Shown: piece by piece, positions 42,779 to 53,960 of the stretch
Numbering within the stretch: position 1 is the first letter of the stretch
Layout: each line of letters opens with the position of its first letter
Assembly (NCBI RefSeq): GCF_947507565.1
Contig: NC_089182.1
Span: 1,488,001-1,552,000, forward strand
Length of the DNA: 64,000 bases
Direction: 5' to 3'
Source: Oscarella lobularis
Lineage: Eukaryota; Porifera; Homoscleromorpha; Homosclerophorida; Oscarellidae
Notes under the pieces: generated by a model
The model's input: only the letters and a program-made list of their open reading frames with translations
Told to the model about the DNA's origin: nothing
Databases searched by the model: none
Made by a program: the position numbers and the translations under genes

Positions 42779-43716
42779 GCGTCGTCGACGCGTTGCTCGT
42801 ACTCCTCAGGCCAGAGGGCCTTTCTATCGTTTTGTGCGCAGGCTCGGCGCTCGCCCCTTCCGGCGGGCGAGAATGATTAGTGTTTGTTCGTGGCATGGTT
42901 AGTGGATAACGGTCTGGCGTACTCTACGATTAAGTGTTACCTGGCGGCCGTGCGTCAGCTGCACATCGCCGCGGGGCTCGCCAATCCTTTCCTCACTGAT
43001 TTGCCTCGGCTCGCGTTGACGCTTCGGGGTCATCGGCGCTCGGGCCGTACTCCTGGGTCTTCGCGGCCACAACGGTTACCGATTACCCCGGACGTGCTGC
43101 GGCTCTCTACAATATCTGGAACCGCGCACCGGGAGCTTATTTGTCGAAGCTCCTTTGGGCGGCTTGCTGCACTGGTTTCTTTGGTTTCCTGCGAGCGGGT
43201 GAGTTCACCGTCGACTCTGCGGCAGCCTTTGACCCGGAGGCGCACCTCACGCCTGGCGACGTCGCTTTCGACTCTCTGCAGGCCCCATCGCTCGTGGCTA
43301 TTTGCATCAAGCAGTCTATGACGGACCCCTTCCGTCAGGGAGCTTCGGTGGTGCTCGGGCGTACGGGTTGTTGGCTATGCCCGGTAGCTGCGCTGGCGGC
43401 CTACTTGGCGGTGAGAAGTTGGTCGGTGGGCCCTCTCCTCCGCTTCGAGAGCGGCGCCCCTTTCTCTCGCTCTGCCTTGGTAATATTCGTGCGCGCGGCT
43501 CTCCGGCAGGCCGGTCTTCCAGCGGCCTCCTACTCCGGCCACAGTTTCCGCATCGGGGCGGCAACCACGGCGGCTTCGTTGGGTTTGGAGGACTCCGCGG
43601 TTCGGGCGCTCGGTCGCTGGCGCAGTTCGGCTTTTCATCGGTATATTCGTCATCCTCCGCCGGCGGTCGCGGATTTTTCTCGCCGTTTGGCGTCGTCGGC
43701 GAAGGACCTTGTGTAA
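42747..43716 (+). pseudogene. Tyrosine recombinase of YR retrotransposon copy 2
   Basis: Begins in another frame within the end of RNase H: LDSGLASSTRCSYSSGQRAF, a TAG stop near 42879, then FVAWLVDNGLAYSTIKCYLA. A frameshift near 43097 precedes LWAACCTGFFGFLRAGEF and the intact catalytic end SGHSFRIGAATTAAS, ALGRWRSSAFHRYIRH. All of H-x-x-R, GRW and the YIR tyrosine are present, in contrast to copy 1. Stop at 43714-43716. Confidence 0.88.
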
Positions 43717-44086
43717 CCGCTGTTTGGTGTCTTGTGTTTTTGGGTTGGGCTAGTTGAGCTTGTGTGTTTATTATGTGGAGACGTTGTTTTCTGTGTATAG
43801 GTTGGTGTCTTTTTCGTTTTTGGTTGGAGGAGTTACCGCTCGCTTGCGAGCTTTAATTCTTTGGTTTGGGTAGGTGCCCGGATTCTCCGGTTACCATGGT
43901 GACCAAAAGCGAGCTACGTCACCGCGCGGGGACTCGGATATCCGGGCCGCAGCAGACCCCTCGTCCCCCTCCATATTTTTAGGTTAATATGGTTCTTCTG
44001 GTAGTGGGCGGCTGGAAACGGTCTAGGTAGGCGGGGTCGGGCTCGGGGTTAGGGTCGGCCCTATCCTGGAGTTCAAGAGGTTAACG

Positions 44087-44695
44087 TACTGTATTTGATA
44101 ATGTGCTCTGTGTGTATTGAGGAGGACCTATGCATGTGTACGGGTCATATTTCTTGTTACCCGTACGTACATACCCACCCAAATACTGTACATGAGTGGA
44201 TACTTTTGATTGTGACGTCGGAGCGTAACAATCAACACCGTCGTTTCGGTTTCTCAGCGCATTTATAACACGGAAAATAGCACAGATCAATTGGAAATAA
44301 GGGTTTCTAAGCATTTTTTCGTTTATGAAAGAAAAAACGCTTTATCCGCGCCGTAAATCGTCTTTTTCGGGTCACCGTTTTGGGCCCCATATCGCGCATG
44401 CGCTGTACGAAAAAACGGGTTTTAAGTTACGTCACAATACCGAGCGTGACGAACAGACATACATACAGACAGACATACAGACACTTCCGGCCCTAAGATC
44501 ACGTTTGAGAGAGCCTCCCTCCGCCGTTATACGTACAACTCTGGTGGGCGGCTCCAATACTGTACTGAACAGACGTACAGACGGACATACACTTCCGGCC
44601 TTGAGATCACGTTTGAGAGAGCCTCCCTCGCCGTTATACGGGCTCGCAAACTGCGTTTGCCATCCCGTACAACTGCGGTGGTCTGCTCCATGACT
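44087..44695 (+). repeat. Dispersed repeat family R1, copy 1
   Basis: Starts TACTGTATTTGATAATGTGC. It contains TTTCGGTTTCTCAGCGCATT, a CGTCACAATACCGAGCGTGA boundary, GACA/CAGACATA microsatellite, and ends with CTTCCGGCCCTAAGATCACG and GTTTGAGAGAGCCTCCCT. The tail part is present twice in tandem here (44450-44560 and 44565-44690). Non-coding. Copies 2 and 3 are at 46627-48225 and 59970-60215. Confidence 0.88.
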
Positions 44696-44959
44696 AATGG
44701 GCCAATAGCGCGAGTCTGTGTATTCTACTAGAGAATGATGGCCCGGTGTTCACCGTGTTGCCATCATGCAGAGCCTCCCACCGCTTACCGTACGCGAGTG
44801 CATAACATAGTGTGACGTCACAGTTTTTATGCTGTCACATATTCACGTTGTCATTACAGCCGTTAGCTACTACTAGTACAGCTCAGTCCTACCTACATAC
44901 TGTAAATACAGTACTTGCATGATTGCTGTGTTTTCCTAATTAGGCGCTTTTCTGACGTA

Positions 44960-46624
44960 CAGTACAGTGCGTGCCAGCATAAATGGCCACAAAACGCGCG
45001 CTAAGATCACTGTAGATCGCTTGCTGCAAGACATACAGTGTCACTGTGTGTCAACGAAAATCACTCTAATGCCTGTTTTAAACACGGATGTCAGTTTGAC
45101 TTTTGTGGGACGTACTCCCAAAGATTTAAATTTTTTGCAAGTTTAGCGCGCGCTAATAAAAAGTTTCTGAAATGGCAAATTTTGTAAAGGAAAGAGCATT
45201 TTCAAATTCGCCGATAATAGATTTCTAAACAATGCACGTGAGAAGCCATTTATAGAGTGAGTTTCTTTCTAACTTGATCCCTAACGGGAAAAAATGAATT
45301 TCTATTTACGTCACGTGACATCCGTTTCTTTCCACCGAATTACTGTATTGAAAATCAAAGATAATGAAGTTTTAGAAAATGGTTTAAAGTGACAGATGAG
45401 TTTATGAAAGCCGTCATATGTTGTTTGAAACTAGAAAAAAACAAACTTTTCTGTGTTCTTAGCAAAACGTATAGAATTGTTGTCTGCGGTGAAATCAAGA
45501 CCGTTTTCTTACAAAATAGACGTAAATAGAAATGCTAGACTTCATTGGAAATCCTTGATGTGACGATCAAACGTCAAAACTACGCCAGATGAGCAGTACG
45601 GACTTTCACTGCGCATGTCCGAGTCGCTAAGGTGTTGTCCGGGCCCTGTTTTCGTCGCGCTCACCGCGTTCGATGCCGTTTCATGCACAGATTATGCCTA
45701 ATGTTAAGCCCATACTTAGCAAAACGTAAATTTTTTAGATTTGGCATTAGAAACTGTTCAGCAGTATTGTGCCAAATCTAGAGCAGATTATAATTGAAAA
45801 CGGCGCAAGGGAATACGCACTAGAATTAGTAGAAACTTTCGAAGAGATATTTTTGTTAGGAGCGATCGCATTTGGCTCTTTAGAAATGGGCGTGGCTATG
45901 ATGTCACTCGCGAAAACAGTCGTAGTTCACTGTGAATCGTAGCGTTTCTGTAGTCATGAAAACGATTTCCAATGTAGAAAAGACTGAAAAATACATTGGA
46001 AGGAGGGTTTCATTGTATACTAGCAGAGATCGCGATCACGAAGCGAAAAGCCCTGTTTGGCGGTTACCACAACATCGCGACTCGAAAATAACGCGCTAGA
46101 GAATACAGCTGCATCTAAAAGAGTGCCTTTTATAGGCAGAGGTTCACGGGATTTGTGTAAAGTGTAATGTCAGCTGAAAATGAAAAACGCGCCAAAAAAA
46201 ATGCAGCTGTTTATATCGATCGCCGCTTTTTCTAACCGCGAATCATAAGACATATCCGTATGATCTTTCCTAATAAACGCATTTATTGTTCGTACGGTGA
46301 GAGAGGCGAAATTTTAAGTTTCTGTGCTACGTTTGCAAGCGTATTTAGAAATTTCGTATCAATGAATTAAAAACTCGCAAGGCCTAAATAAATGACCCTT
46401 CCCTTGCGCTCTGATTGCGCCTACGTGAACCCTTATCTTTTCTGCGGTGATCTTATTTTTCTGCGGTTACCAGTACTGTGTCAATTTTTAAGCCATTTTA
46501 GTTTAAGCGCGTGCACATGCGCAGTGAAAGTCCGTACTGCTCGCCAGATGTAAACTACGCTCTGAATTCCTCGCGCGCTACTAAAAGTCCCGTTTGGCCA
46601 TTTATGCTGGCACGCACTGTACTG
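44960..46624. mobile_element. TA-flanked element with perfect 30-bp inverted repeats, 1665 bp
   Basis: Left end CAGTACAGTGCGTGCCAGCA... and right end are exact complements over 30 bp, flanked by TA on each side (44958-44959, 46625-46626), as in the Tc1/mariner/pogo group. A second inverted pair lies inside (45588-45620 against 46505-46545, word GAGCAGTACGGACTTTCACT). I find no transposase ORF; the interior is AT-rich and featureless. It sits at the left edge of R1 copy 2. Confidence 0.85.
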
Positions 46625-46626
46625 TA

Positions 46627-46962
46627 TTTGATAATGTGCTCTGTATTTGAGGAGGACCTATGCATGTGTACGGGTCATATTTCCTGTTACCCGTACACGC
46701 GTACATACCCACCCATATACTGTACATGTGACTGGATACTTTTGAGCGTGACAATCAAAACTGTTGTTTCGGTTTCTCAGCGCATTTATAACACGGAAAT
46801 TAGCACAGCTCAATTGCAAACAGGGGTTTCTAAGCATTTTTCCGCTTATGCAAGGAAAAACAATTTATTCGCGCCGTAAATCGCCTTTTTCGGGCCACCG
46901 TTTTGGGCCCTATGTCGCGCATGCGCTGCTTGAAGAAACGGGTTTTTAAGTTTCGTCACAAT
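46627..46962 (+). repeat. Dispersed repeat R1, copy 2, left part
   Basis: About 85% identical to 44098-44440 (TTTGATAATGTGCTCTG... to GTTTCGTCACAAT). Interrupted exactly where R1 copy 1 continues with ACCGAGCGTGACG; the rest is at 48094. Confidence 0.88.
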
Positions 46963-47340
46963 GTGAATGTCGAATATCCACACGGGAAACCAATAAAAAG
47001 TAACCCTGGGAACTGAAACATCTTAGTACCAGGAGGAAAAGAAATCAAGCGAGATTCCGTAAGTAGCGGCGAGCGAAAGCGGATTTTTAGATAGATCAAA
47101 ATCCAAAGAGGGTATGAGTCCCGTAGATCTATCCTAAAGTCTTTATAGTAGAACTATTTTTTCCTCCTTTTATAGTTGTAACAACTTTTTGATAAGTTGT
47201 GGGTCTGTCGTTTTTCTTAAAACCTTAGAACTAAGGGGTGTTGATCTTATCTTCAAAATCTTTTCAATTTGAGGTAATATTTTTGTTACTAGTAAAGAAA
47301 ATAAGATGAATAAAGCTATTAATGTTCAAGTATACTGCGT
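46963..47340 (+). pseudogene. rnl: Mitochondrial large-subunit rRNA, 5' fragment
   Basis: Conserved 23S-type domain I words GGGAACTGAAACATCTTAGT and GTAAGTAGCGGCGAGCGAA are present and in the right order. The 3' limit is uncertain; sequence becomes unrecognisable by about 47340. Confidence 0.85.
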
Positions 47341-47373
47341 TAAAAAGGTTACTGTATCTAATTGTGGCATTTA

Positions 47374-47445
47374 TAGGTGTTGAAAGGATCGAACTTCCGA
47401 CCATTGTGGTGTAAACACAACACTCTACCGCTGAGTTAAACACCT
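47374..47445 (-). tRNA. trnV: mitochondrial tRNA-Val(UAC), numt copy
   Basis: Acceptor AGGTGTT with AACACCT, anticodon stem TTGTG/CACAA with loop TTTACAC (anticodon TAC) and T-arm with GTTCGATCC. Fully folded by eye; probably not expressed. Confidence 0.85.
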
Positions 47446-47494
47446 AATTTCTCCACATAATCAATATATTTCATACCTTGTAAATAATTGTTAT

Positions 47495-47569
47495 TAGCCT
47501 TTAGTAGGAATTGAACCCACACTATTTTACTTACAAGGTAAATGCTCTACCAATTAAGCTATAAAGGCT
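47495..47569 (-). tRNA. trnT: mitochondrial tRNA-Thr(UGU), complete numt copy
   Basis: Acceptor AGCCTTT with AAAGGCT, anticodon TGT and T-arm TGGGTTCAATTCCTA. It matches the truncated copy at 4379-4445 nearly base for base from the D-arm on. Confidence 0.88.
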
Positions 47570-47613
47570 TGATATCAGCGTACTTTTTTAGTACGCCGCA
47601 ATTATTCGTTTAT

Positions 47614-48093
47614 TTATATACCACCAAAAGGAGGCAAACCATTAAACCCAATAAGAATGCTAGACACTAATACAACAAGGCTTAAACTGAGGGGTAAATA
47701 TGATTTTCAAAGTAGAGCCATTAATTGATCATATCGAATTCTAGGGAAAGATGCCCTAACTCCGATGAATAAGAATATTATTAAGGCTGTTTTAATTGCA
47801 AATCATACTACACTTCCTTTAAAAATTGACTCCATCATTGGAGCTTTCCATCCCCCTAAAAATAAAATAGTAGTAAAAGCACTCATTAGAATTATATGAC
47901 CATATTCAGCTAAAAAAATAAGGCAAAAGACATTGAAGAATATTCTACTTTATAACCCGAAACTAGTTCTGACTCTCCTTCTGTTAAATCAAATGGAGCT
48001 CTGTTTGTTTCAGCTAAAGCGGAAACAATAATAGCAGCGGGAAAAAGAGGAAATATGAATCATATTTTACTTTGAGCTGTTACAATGTCTGTC
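47614..48093 (-). pseudogene. nad1: nad1 C-terminal half (NADH dehydrogenase subunit 1)
   Basis: 160 codons without frameshift in the mitochondrial code: [20 protein letters not shown] and [17 protein letters not shown] (the quinone-site [19 protein letters not shown] motif), then FPRIRYDQLM, ending at TAA (47614-47616). TGA is Trp (for example in the SVVWFAIK region). The N-terminal half is missing at the right junction. A GCGTACTAAAAAAGTACGC hairpin follows the gene at 47577-47597. Confidence 0.92.
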
Positions 48094-48225
48094 AATACCA
48101 AGCGTGACGAACAGACGGACAGACGGACAGACATACACTTCCGGCCCTAAGATCGCGTTTGAGAGAGCCTCCCTCGCCGTTATACGGGCTCCACCCGTAC
48201 AACTGCGGTGGTCGGCTCATTAAGA
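48094..48225 (+). repeat. Dispersed repeat R1, copy 2, right part
   Basis: Continues the interrupted copy: AATACCAAGCGTGACGAACA, CAGACGGACAGACGG microsatellite, CTTCCGGCCCTAAGATCG and the GTTTGAGAGAGCCTCCCTCG tail. Confidence 0.88.
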
Positions 48226-48880
48226 CCCGCCCAAAGAAAATGACCTCGGATAAGGTTAATTCGAACCGGATAAGCTTAAAATTTCGCAAATCAAAGCCTT
48301 ACTAAATATTCTTTCATATGAGATCGACGCGTTTTTTTTCGAGAGGGCGTCAATTGAGTACTACGCCTCTGAAGTTGAACAACGCGCTCATATAAGGATA
48401 ACCGCTACATATGTTACTGCGTGTACACATATGTGCCACCGTAAAACTCAAATCAAAGAGTATTTTCAAAGCTTCGATTTGTGAAAACCTGACGGAGGAC
48501 CCTATCCTAAGCCACGTTGTAACGGTATTAGGGGATTTTTAGAGGGCGAGACAGCGTACGTTTCACTTGACTTCTCAAACCCACAATAATGTCATTACCG
48601 ATTTGCACCTTATCTCAGAGCTACGTTCCAGGGTTTACGTCAAAAATTACCGCATAGCAAGAATAGAAGGGATCTATTTTCCCGTTTATGGAGTCTGGTA
48701 TTTCAGCTGAGACATCCCCGGAGCGCAATTTTTCGCCCTTCATAAAGTCATTTTTTCCAGGACTGTATTATAGGACGAAAGATTGCTGGCCACGTGTTCC
48801 GTTACGCGCGTTCGTGCAGTCAGGGGTGGCGGAAAACTAGTCGACGCGCGCAGGTGGCCTGGGAAGAGGCGGGCTAGGAA
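48226..48880. other. No gene recognised
   Basis: Spacer between R1 copy 2 and YR retrotransposon copy 3. Nothing recognised. Confidence 0.5.
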
Positions 48881-48889
48881 GTCTGCCCT

Positions 48890-51290
48890 CGGCTAGTCTG
48901 TTGTCGGCTTTGGGCCAAACACAGGCGGCGGCGGCAGGCTCTGGACCAGGGTTGAGGGGAGACCAGTCCCAGTTCCCGCTAAAGGGCGGGGTTCACCTTC
49001 GGGTCTGGCCGACGCCCTCAGGGCGAGAGCGCGGTGCGTTTCGCGTCGGCGTCAGGATCGACACCGAGCGGTGCGGCGGTAGTGCTGCCGCCGCCACCCG
49101 GAGTTCCGGGTGCGGGCGTTGGTCTGTCAGCGGCGGGGCCTCAGCCATGGCTGGGCGCGGGTCACGATGCACCCGGGGGCGGGACGGCGTCGACGCAATG
49201 AACGCTTTCGGCGTGGACCCCACATCCCGGATGGATGGATATGGCTCCGGCGGCCAAAAAGGCTCGCTCGGCCCCCCTTTTTCATGGGAGAGGCTCTCCC
49301 ACTGGTGCCGGACGGCGAGAGAGATATGGCGGCTGGGTGACGGTCAGTGCGCTCGCCGATACGGCGTCTGACGTCCCTACTGTCCTGGGTTCAGGCATAT
49401 GCTGCCTTCGCGGCGGTTGTGCCCTCGCACCAGCCAGATCGCTCCACAGAGCTGATGGCATACCTGCGGGTGAGCGTGCGGGAGGCGCAGCGGTGCGGCG
49501 GAACGCGCTGGAGAGCGCACGACCAGCAATTCGGCATGCAGGCCGGACCATACCCCGTCGAACGCCTTGACGTCACTCCAGACAGCAATATTCAGCGGAA
49601 CTTTCTGGTCGACAAAGCACGCCGGGGCAAAGACCCGGTAGTGTTAACAGCCTTGAGGCCGATCACTCGACAGAGGAGTGCGCGCTGGTCCCGGCAGCGG
49701 AAGTGGTTTATCGCCCGTCGAAAGCAAAACCACTTAAGACAAAAAGTCATTAGCTGCAAAGTTTTTCCGACAGTTCAGTTTCGGCAAAGAGGGATGCAAC
49801 TACGGGGCTGACTGTGTGTTTGCACACGTTTGCGCAAAGTGCGGCGCCGAGAGGCACGAATCGGGAGCCTGCAAGCTGCCCGCTGCGGCGCATGGGCAGT
49901 AGCCAGCTGGCCAGGAGAGGGCATTTTCTGCGTTGGGTTACGGACATTGGATAATTGCGCTGTGTTGCGCGACCTGCGTTCGAGCGTTTGCTTTGTTTTT
50001 GGGAAGAACATAGGGCGGGGTTTGTTAAGCCGTCAGTTGTGTTTTGCTGCGGTTAGGACTCGTTAGTAAATAACAACCAGTTTGTACGCGCGTGGATGGG
50101 CCTGTCTCTTGCTTAGATGCGCGTGGCTTGGTCAACGGGCACCACGTTTTACTGTCCCGGTTGCGATTTGTTGAAACGGCGGACGCATCTGGGTCCCCGG
50201 CTCTCCCCAAGCCGGCCGACGCGTTGTCCTCGCCGGTGCACGTGGAGGCATGGCGGACAGCGCTGGCGAAGCACCCTGATAGGGCGTTCGCGCAGTTCAT
50301 CGTGGCGGGCCTGGCGGAAAGTTTCCGAATCGGGCACGAGAGCTCGCACGTGCGCTGAATAGGACCGCCTCGCAGCATTAGGTCGGCCGGGGAGCACCCC
50401 GACGTGGTGCAGCGTTACCTAGACGAGGAGCTGGCATCAGGCGCCATAGGCGGTTCCGTGCAGCACTCTGAGGCCGTATATGTGAGCCCGTTTGGCCAAA
50501 TCAAGCCCACCGGGCAGGTGGCGGCTAATTGTGAACCTGTCGTTGCCGACAGGCGGGAGTGTTAACGACGGGATTTCCCCGGCAGCCTGCTCGGTGGAAT
50601 ACGTGCGCCTGGACGAGGCCGTTCGCGAATTCGCGCGGCTTGGCAAGGGAACGTCGCTGGTCAAATTAAAAATCAAAAGCGCGTACTGTATGGTGCGGAT
50701 CTATCCGGCACTTACTTGGTGACGTGTTTGTGGACACGGCGCTGCCGTTTGGCTTTCGCTCTGCCCCGGTGATCTTCCGGCGGTGGCCGATGCATTGCTA
50801 TGGATAATGTTGGACCGGGGCATCCAGGACGGAGTCCATTATCTCGACGATTACTTATTTCTGGCTCTCCGCGGCAGGCAAGCGCAATCGCGGGTTCGCG
50901 TTGGAGACCTGCGCGGAACTAGCGGTACCGTGACAGTGCAGAAACTGGAGGGCCAGAGTACGTGTGTAGTCTTTCTCGGTTTGGAGTTGGATACCGAGAA
51001 GCAGGAGATTCGGTTTCCGGCCGAAAAGCTTGACAAAGTGCGGGGGTTTATCCGCCTGTGGCAGGCGTGTAAGAAATGCTCTAAGGAGGATCTACTCTCG
51101 CTTGTGGGTTTACTACACCACGGCGATCCCTTCAGAGCGATCATTCTTTCGTCGGCTGATTGACTTGTCCATGGTACGGCCGGCGATGCACCACGTCATT
51201 CGTTTGATTGCGGAGGCAAGAGCGGATCTGCTCGGGCAAGCGACATTCTTAGAGCGTTGGAACGGGACGCCCCATTCTTTATCACGAGAA
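48890..51290 (+). mobile_element. YR retrotransposon copy 3, 3' truncated
   Basis: Degraded gag (about 49240-49900: LSWVQAYAAFAAVVPSHQPD, LMAYLRVSVREAQRCGG, matching the gag of copy 2) and RT (50092-51290), on the plus strand. RNase H and recombinase are missing. Heavily frameshifted. Confidence 0.78.
50092..51290 (+). pseudogene. Reverse transcriptase of YR retrotransposon copy 3
   Basis: Reads FAQFIVAGLAESFRIGHESS, ASGAIGGSVQHSEAVYVSPF, GRWRLIVNLSLPTGGSVNDG, VKLKIKSAYCMVRIYP (motif A Asp replaced by Lys in LKIKSAY), then GVHYLDDYLFLALRG (YLDD intact), VVFLGLELDTEKQEIRFPAE and LLSLVGLLHHG. At least four frameshifts or stops. Dead. Confidence 0.85.
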
Positions 51291-51579
51291 AATTTAACAA
51301 ATCGCTTTACTATTTGCCGGGACTTGATGCAATTGACCGTAATAAGCAGCTGGCCGTAGTAACAAGGTGGCCGTTAGCCGAGGTTCCACTGTATGCTTAC
51401 TCTAAAAACATTTATCTTCGTTTAGGCGCGAAGGAAAGACACATTTCAGCAGTTCAAATTAGTACAATTGCTCCAAATGTGCCCCAATAAGAGCCACGTC
51501 GCCTTAGACCTCGTTTTTATTCCCAGATTATCTTATTGTGATCGTTTTACTATGAGTTGTTGTCTTTCCGTAGATCAAT

Positions 51580-51685
51580 CTTCGGACGTCATGGCAGAAT
51601 TGCCTGTCGTTGCCGTCGAATCGTCGGACGTCACGGCAGAATTGCCTGGCGTAGCCGCCGAATCGTCGGACGTCACGGCAGATGT
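51580..51685 (+). repeat. 42-bp coding tandem repeat, 2.5 units
   Basis: Unit TCGTCGGACGTCACGGCAGA + ATTGCCTGGCGTAGCCGCCGAA, encoding ESSDVTAELPGVAA. It lies just upstream of, and in an open frame leading toward, transposase-like copy C, in the same relative place as the minisatellite of copy A. Confidence 0.85.
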
Positions 51686-51689
51686 TGCC

Positions 51690-52880
51690 TAGCATCATCG
51701 CCGAATTGTCTGGCGACATTGACAAAATGCCTAAAGTCGCCGCTCCAACCTTGCCTAGAGTGGCAGCTGAAAAATTGAGCAGCACAAGCAAGGCGAGCGG
51801 TGAGGGAAAGTCGAAAGTCGCAGGCAAGTCGAAAGTCGCAGGACTGTCGATAGGCGATAAGAAATTCCCGAAACGGTGGCTAACCGCATTGGCAACGAGC
51901 CACGCACAGTGGCGCAAACGCTTTACTTAACCGCTCGGGCTGGTATTCTTCCCCAGCACTGCATGCGAACGCAAAGGAGGTTCCAGAGGCCTGCGACTTC
52001 TTTCGTCGCCATCTGTTTCTGTGGAGGCCGAGAAGACAATGGAACTACAATTTCATTTGCCTCAGGTGCGGTAAGAACAGTATCACGTCAAAAAAGGCTT
52101 ATATCCAAACATGGGACTAGTCCTCGACTTGAAGGACCAGTATTACCTGGCAATACATGGAATGTCGGGATTGCTCAGCGACGGCAATCGCTTGGGATGA
52201 ACGCAATCAACGCATCCTAGAGCACTTGCCGACGAAATTAAGGGAGCAATTTCCCCGCTATTCTTACGCAACGACTAGCTTGTGAAAAATACCTAGCGGG
52301 TCTTTTGCACTCTCGCAGAGAGGGTAATACTCCAACAGCCCTGCTAAATAGCTGGCAAGAGCATCACGCCAAGAAATGATCAAAGAAATTAGCCAGCTAT
52401 GTACGACAACCCTGACCCGATGCGCCCAATTCCAAAACCTACTTGGCTTCGACATGTGTACGTCTCAGAAAGGCGTACACGAACGACTTGGTGAAATGAG
52501 TGATCAAATGTCATCGACATTTGGCGAAATTCTCAAAATCGATTCCACTGTAAAAGTGGTTGAAAAACTTCAAGGCAAGGACGCCGGAATTGCTACGTTT
52601 GTCACGAACGTTGGAAATGAGAATTCCGAGATCGTCCAGTCAGTCCTAACAAAGGACGAGACACGAGAGCCGCTGCAGCCAATGGCAGACGGTCTCGTCC
52701 CCCAGATAAGCTGCATCAGGCGTAACCCCACCGGCGGTGCTATACACCGACCAGGAATGCTGCGGACCAGACGGGTCCATGTTCAACCGCCTCTTTCATG
52801 CACGGAAAGATAAAGGCGCGGTTGGACACCTGGCATTTGATGGGTAGATTGGGGGAGGAATGCACCAGCGTCCACCACGA
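51690..52880 (+). pseudogene. Transposase-like protein (DUF6729-like), copy C
   Basis: Low-complexity KSKVAGKSKVAG linker, then in shifting frames FFRRHLFLWRPRRQW, AIAWDERN, LPTKLREQF and, in one open piece, ERLGEMSDQMSSTFGEILKI, DSTVKVVEKLQGKDAG, TFVTNVGNENSEIVQSVLTK and PLQPMADGLVPQIS. It aligns with copy A from the zinc-type region to the YTDRE region (here YTDQEC in another frame), ending about 52880. Several stops. Confidence 0.75.
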
Positions 52881-52903
52881 GAATAACCTGCACACATCCT
52901 GGG

Positions 52904-53960
52904 CTAATTGAACGTCCTGCCCATAACATCTGTCTGAGTCTGAACCGAGATACGTTCTGCGTTTAAGTCGTCGACAGTTGCGCCCAATTTCAACAAAGCG
53001 GAGGCGGCGCGATGTGCCTTTTCTGCAGCTTTTTCAGCAGCCGCTCTGGAACGGGTGAAAGCAAGCTCTCTTTGTTCTCGTCGGAACACTTCATTTGCTT
53101 TATTTCGTCGAGCTCTGCTTTCCTCCCACACAGGGAGTTGCGCAGCTGAGTTTCGCAGCCGGACTTCTGTAGATGAGACGCGACGCTCGTATGAACGGAC
53201 GTTCGTCAATTGCGCGGCCTTAACAGGGCTAGACGTGAATATAAAGACACTAGGAACTCTTTCGTCTTCAACGTGGTGAGTACCTTTCCGGTTATGCGAT
53301 CGCGGTTTTCCTTCGTTCTTCTTCCTGGCCTTGCCGTGGAAATGTGTCCTTTCTTGTGGCAGAAATTGCATGTGGCATTCTTGTGACAACATGTAGCGGG
53401 CGTGTTTCCCTTGCGGTCACAACGAGTACACGCTTGTTGTGGCGAGTAGCGTTGTGTTTACGGTGTTTATCATACCGTGGTTTGGCAACTCTGTGAACGG
53501 TGTCCTCCTTTCAGGTGTCCGGTTGCGCGCGTGCATCGCGAACAAAAATAGCTTCCCCGTGAGCGCGTTCGAAAGCGACGGCGCGTTTCAAAGCGACAGC
53601 GATCGTAAGAGTGTCTTCTTCGAGAAGTTTCGATTGTAATTCTGTGTCGCGGAGGCCTGCAGTGAATTTTGTGAGAAGCTGGCTATTTAGGGCGTTCCCG
53701 TAATTGCAGTACTCCCGATAGCTTCCGTAAGGCGGCGAGGAATTCTTCCGCTTTTTCGCCTTCCTTTTGCCTGCGACGGGCAAAAGTGACGTGTTCGGAC
53801 GTTGCCGAAGGACGCGGCGTGAAGTGTTCGGTCATTTCTTCTGTAAGTCGGTCGAGCGGAAGCGTTTTAGGGTCATCTGGCTGGCACAGGTCGCGCAGCT
53901 GCATGTAAGCGGCGTCGCCAATAGGGACAAGAAATGCGTCGCGGCGACAATTGCCATGTG
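52904..53960 (-). pseudogene. Ty3/Gypsy gag remnant
   Basis: In order on the minus strand: LRDLCQPDDPKTLPLDRLTE, MTEHFTPRPSATSEHVTFAR and EFLAALRKLS, then in a second frame GNALNSQLLTKFTAGLRDTE and LQSKLLEEDTLTIAVALKRA. In a third frame near 53350-53450 comes a knuckle-like CTRCDRKGNTP, then CCHKNATCNFCHKKGH. This is the retrotransposon Gag (capsid) plus zinc knuckle arrangement of Gypsy elements. It is followed by a charged region of 160 residues with an Ala-rich helix. No protease or pol follows. Confidence 0.78.

Larger units (their letters stand above)
39305..44080 (+). mobile_element. YR retrotransposon copy 2, near full length
   Basis: Gag, RT-RNase H and tyrosine recombinase occur in order on the plus strand with 5' and 3' noncoding parts. 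It is the most complete of the three copies but has at least five frame lesions. The terminal repeats could not be resolved by eye: the direct repeat of copy 1 is not present here, so it is another subfamily. Confidence 0.82.
46963..48093. other. Nuclear mitochondrial insertion 2 (numt)
   Basis: Contains the 5' part of the mitochondrial large rRNA (plus), tRNA-Val and tRNA-Thr (minus) and the C-terminal part of nad1 (minus). It is inserted in repeat R1 without loss: left edge ...CGTCACAAT, right edge AATACCAAGCGTGACG, against CACAATACCGAGCGTGACG in the empty copy. The three-base AAT overlap can be micro-homology. Confidence 0.93.
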
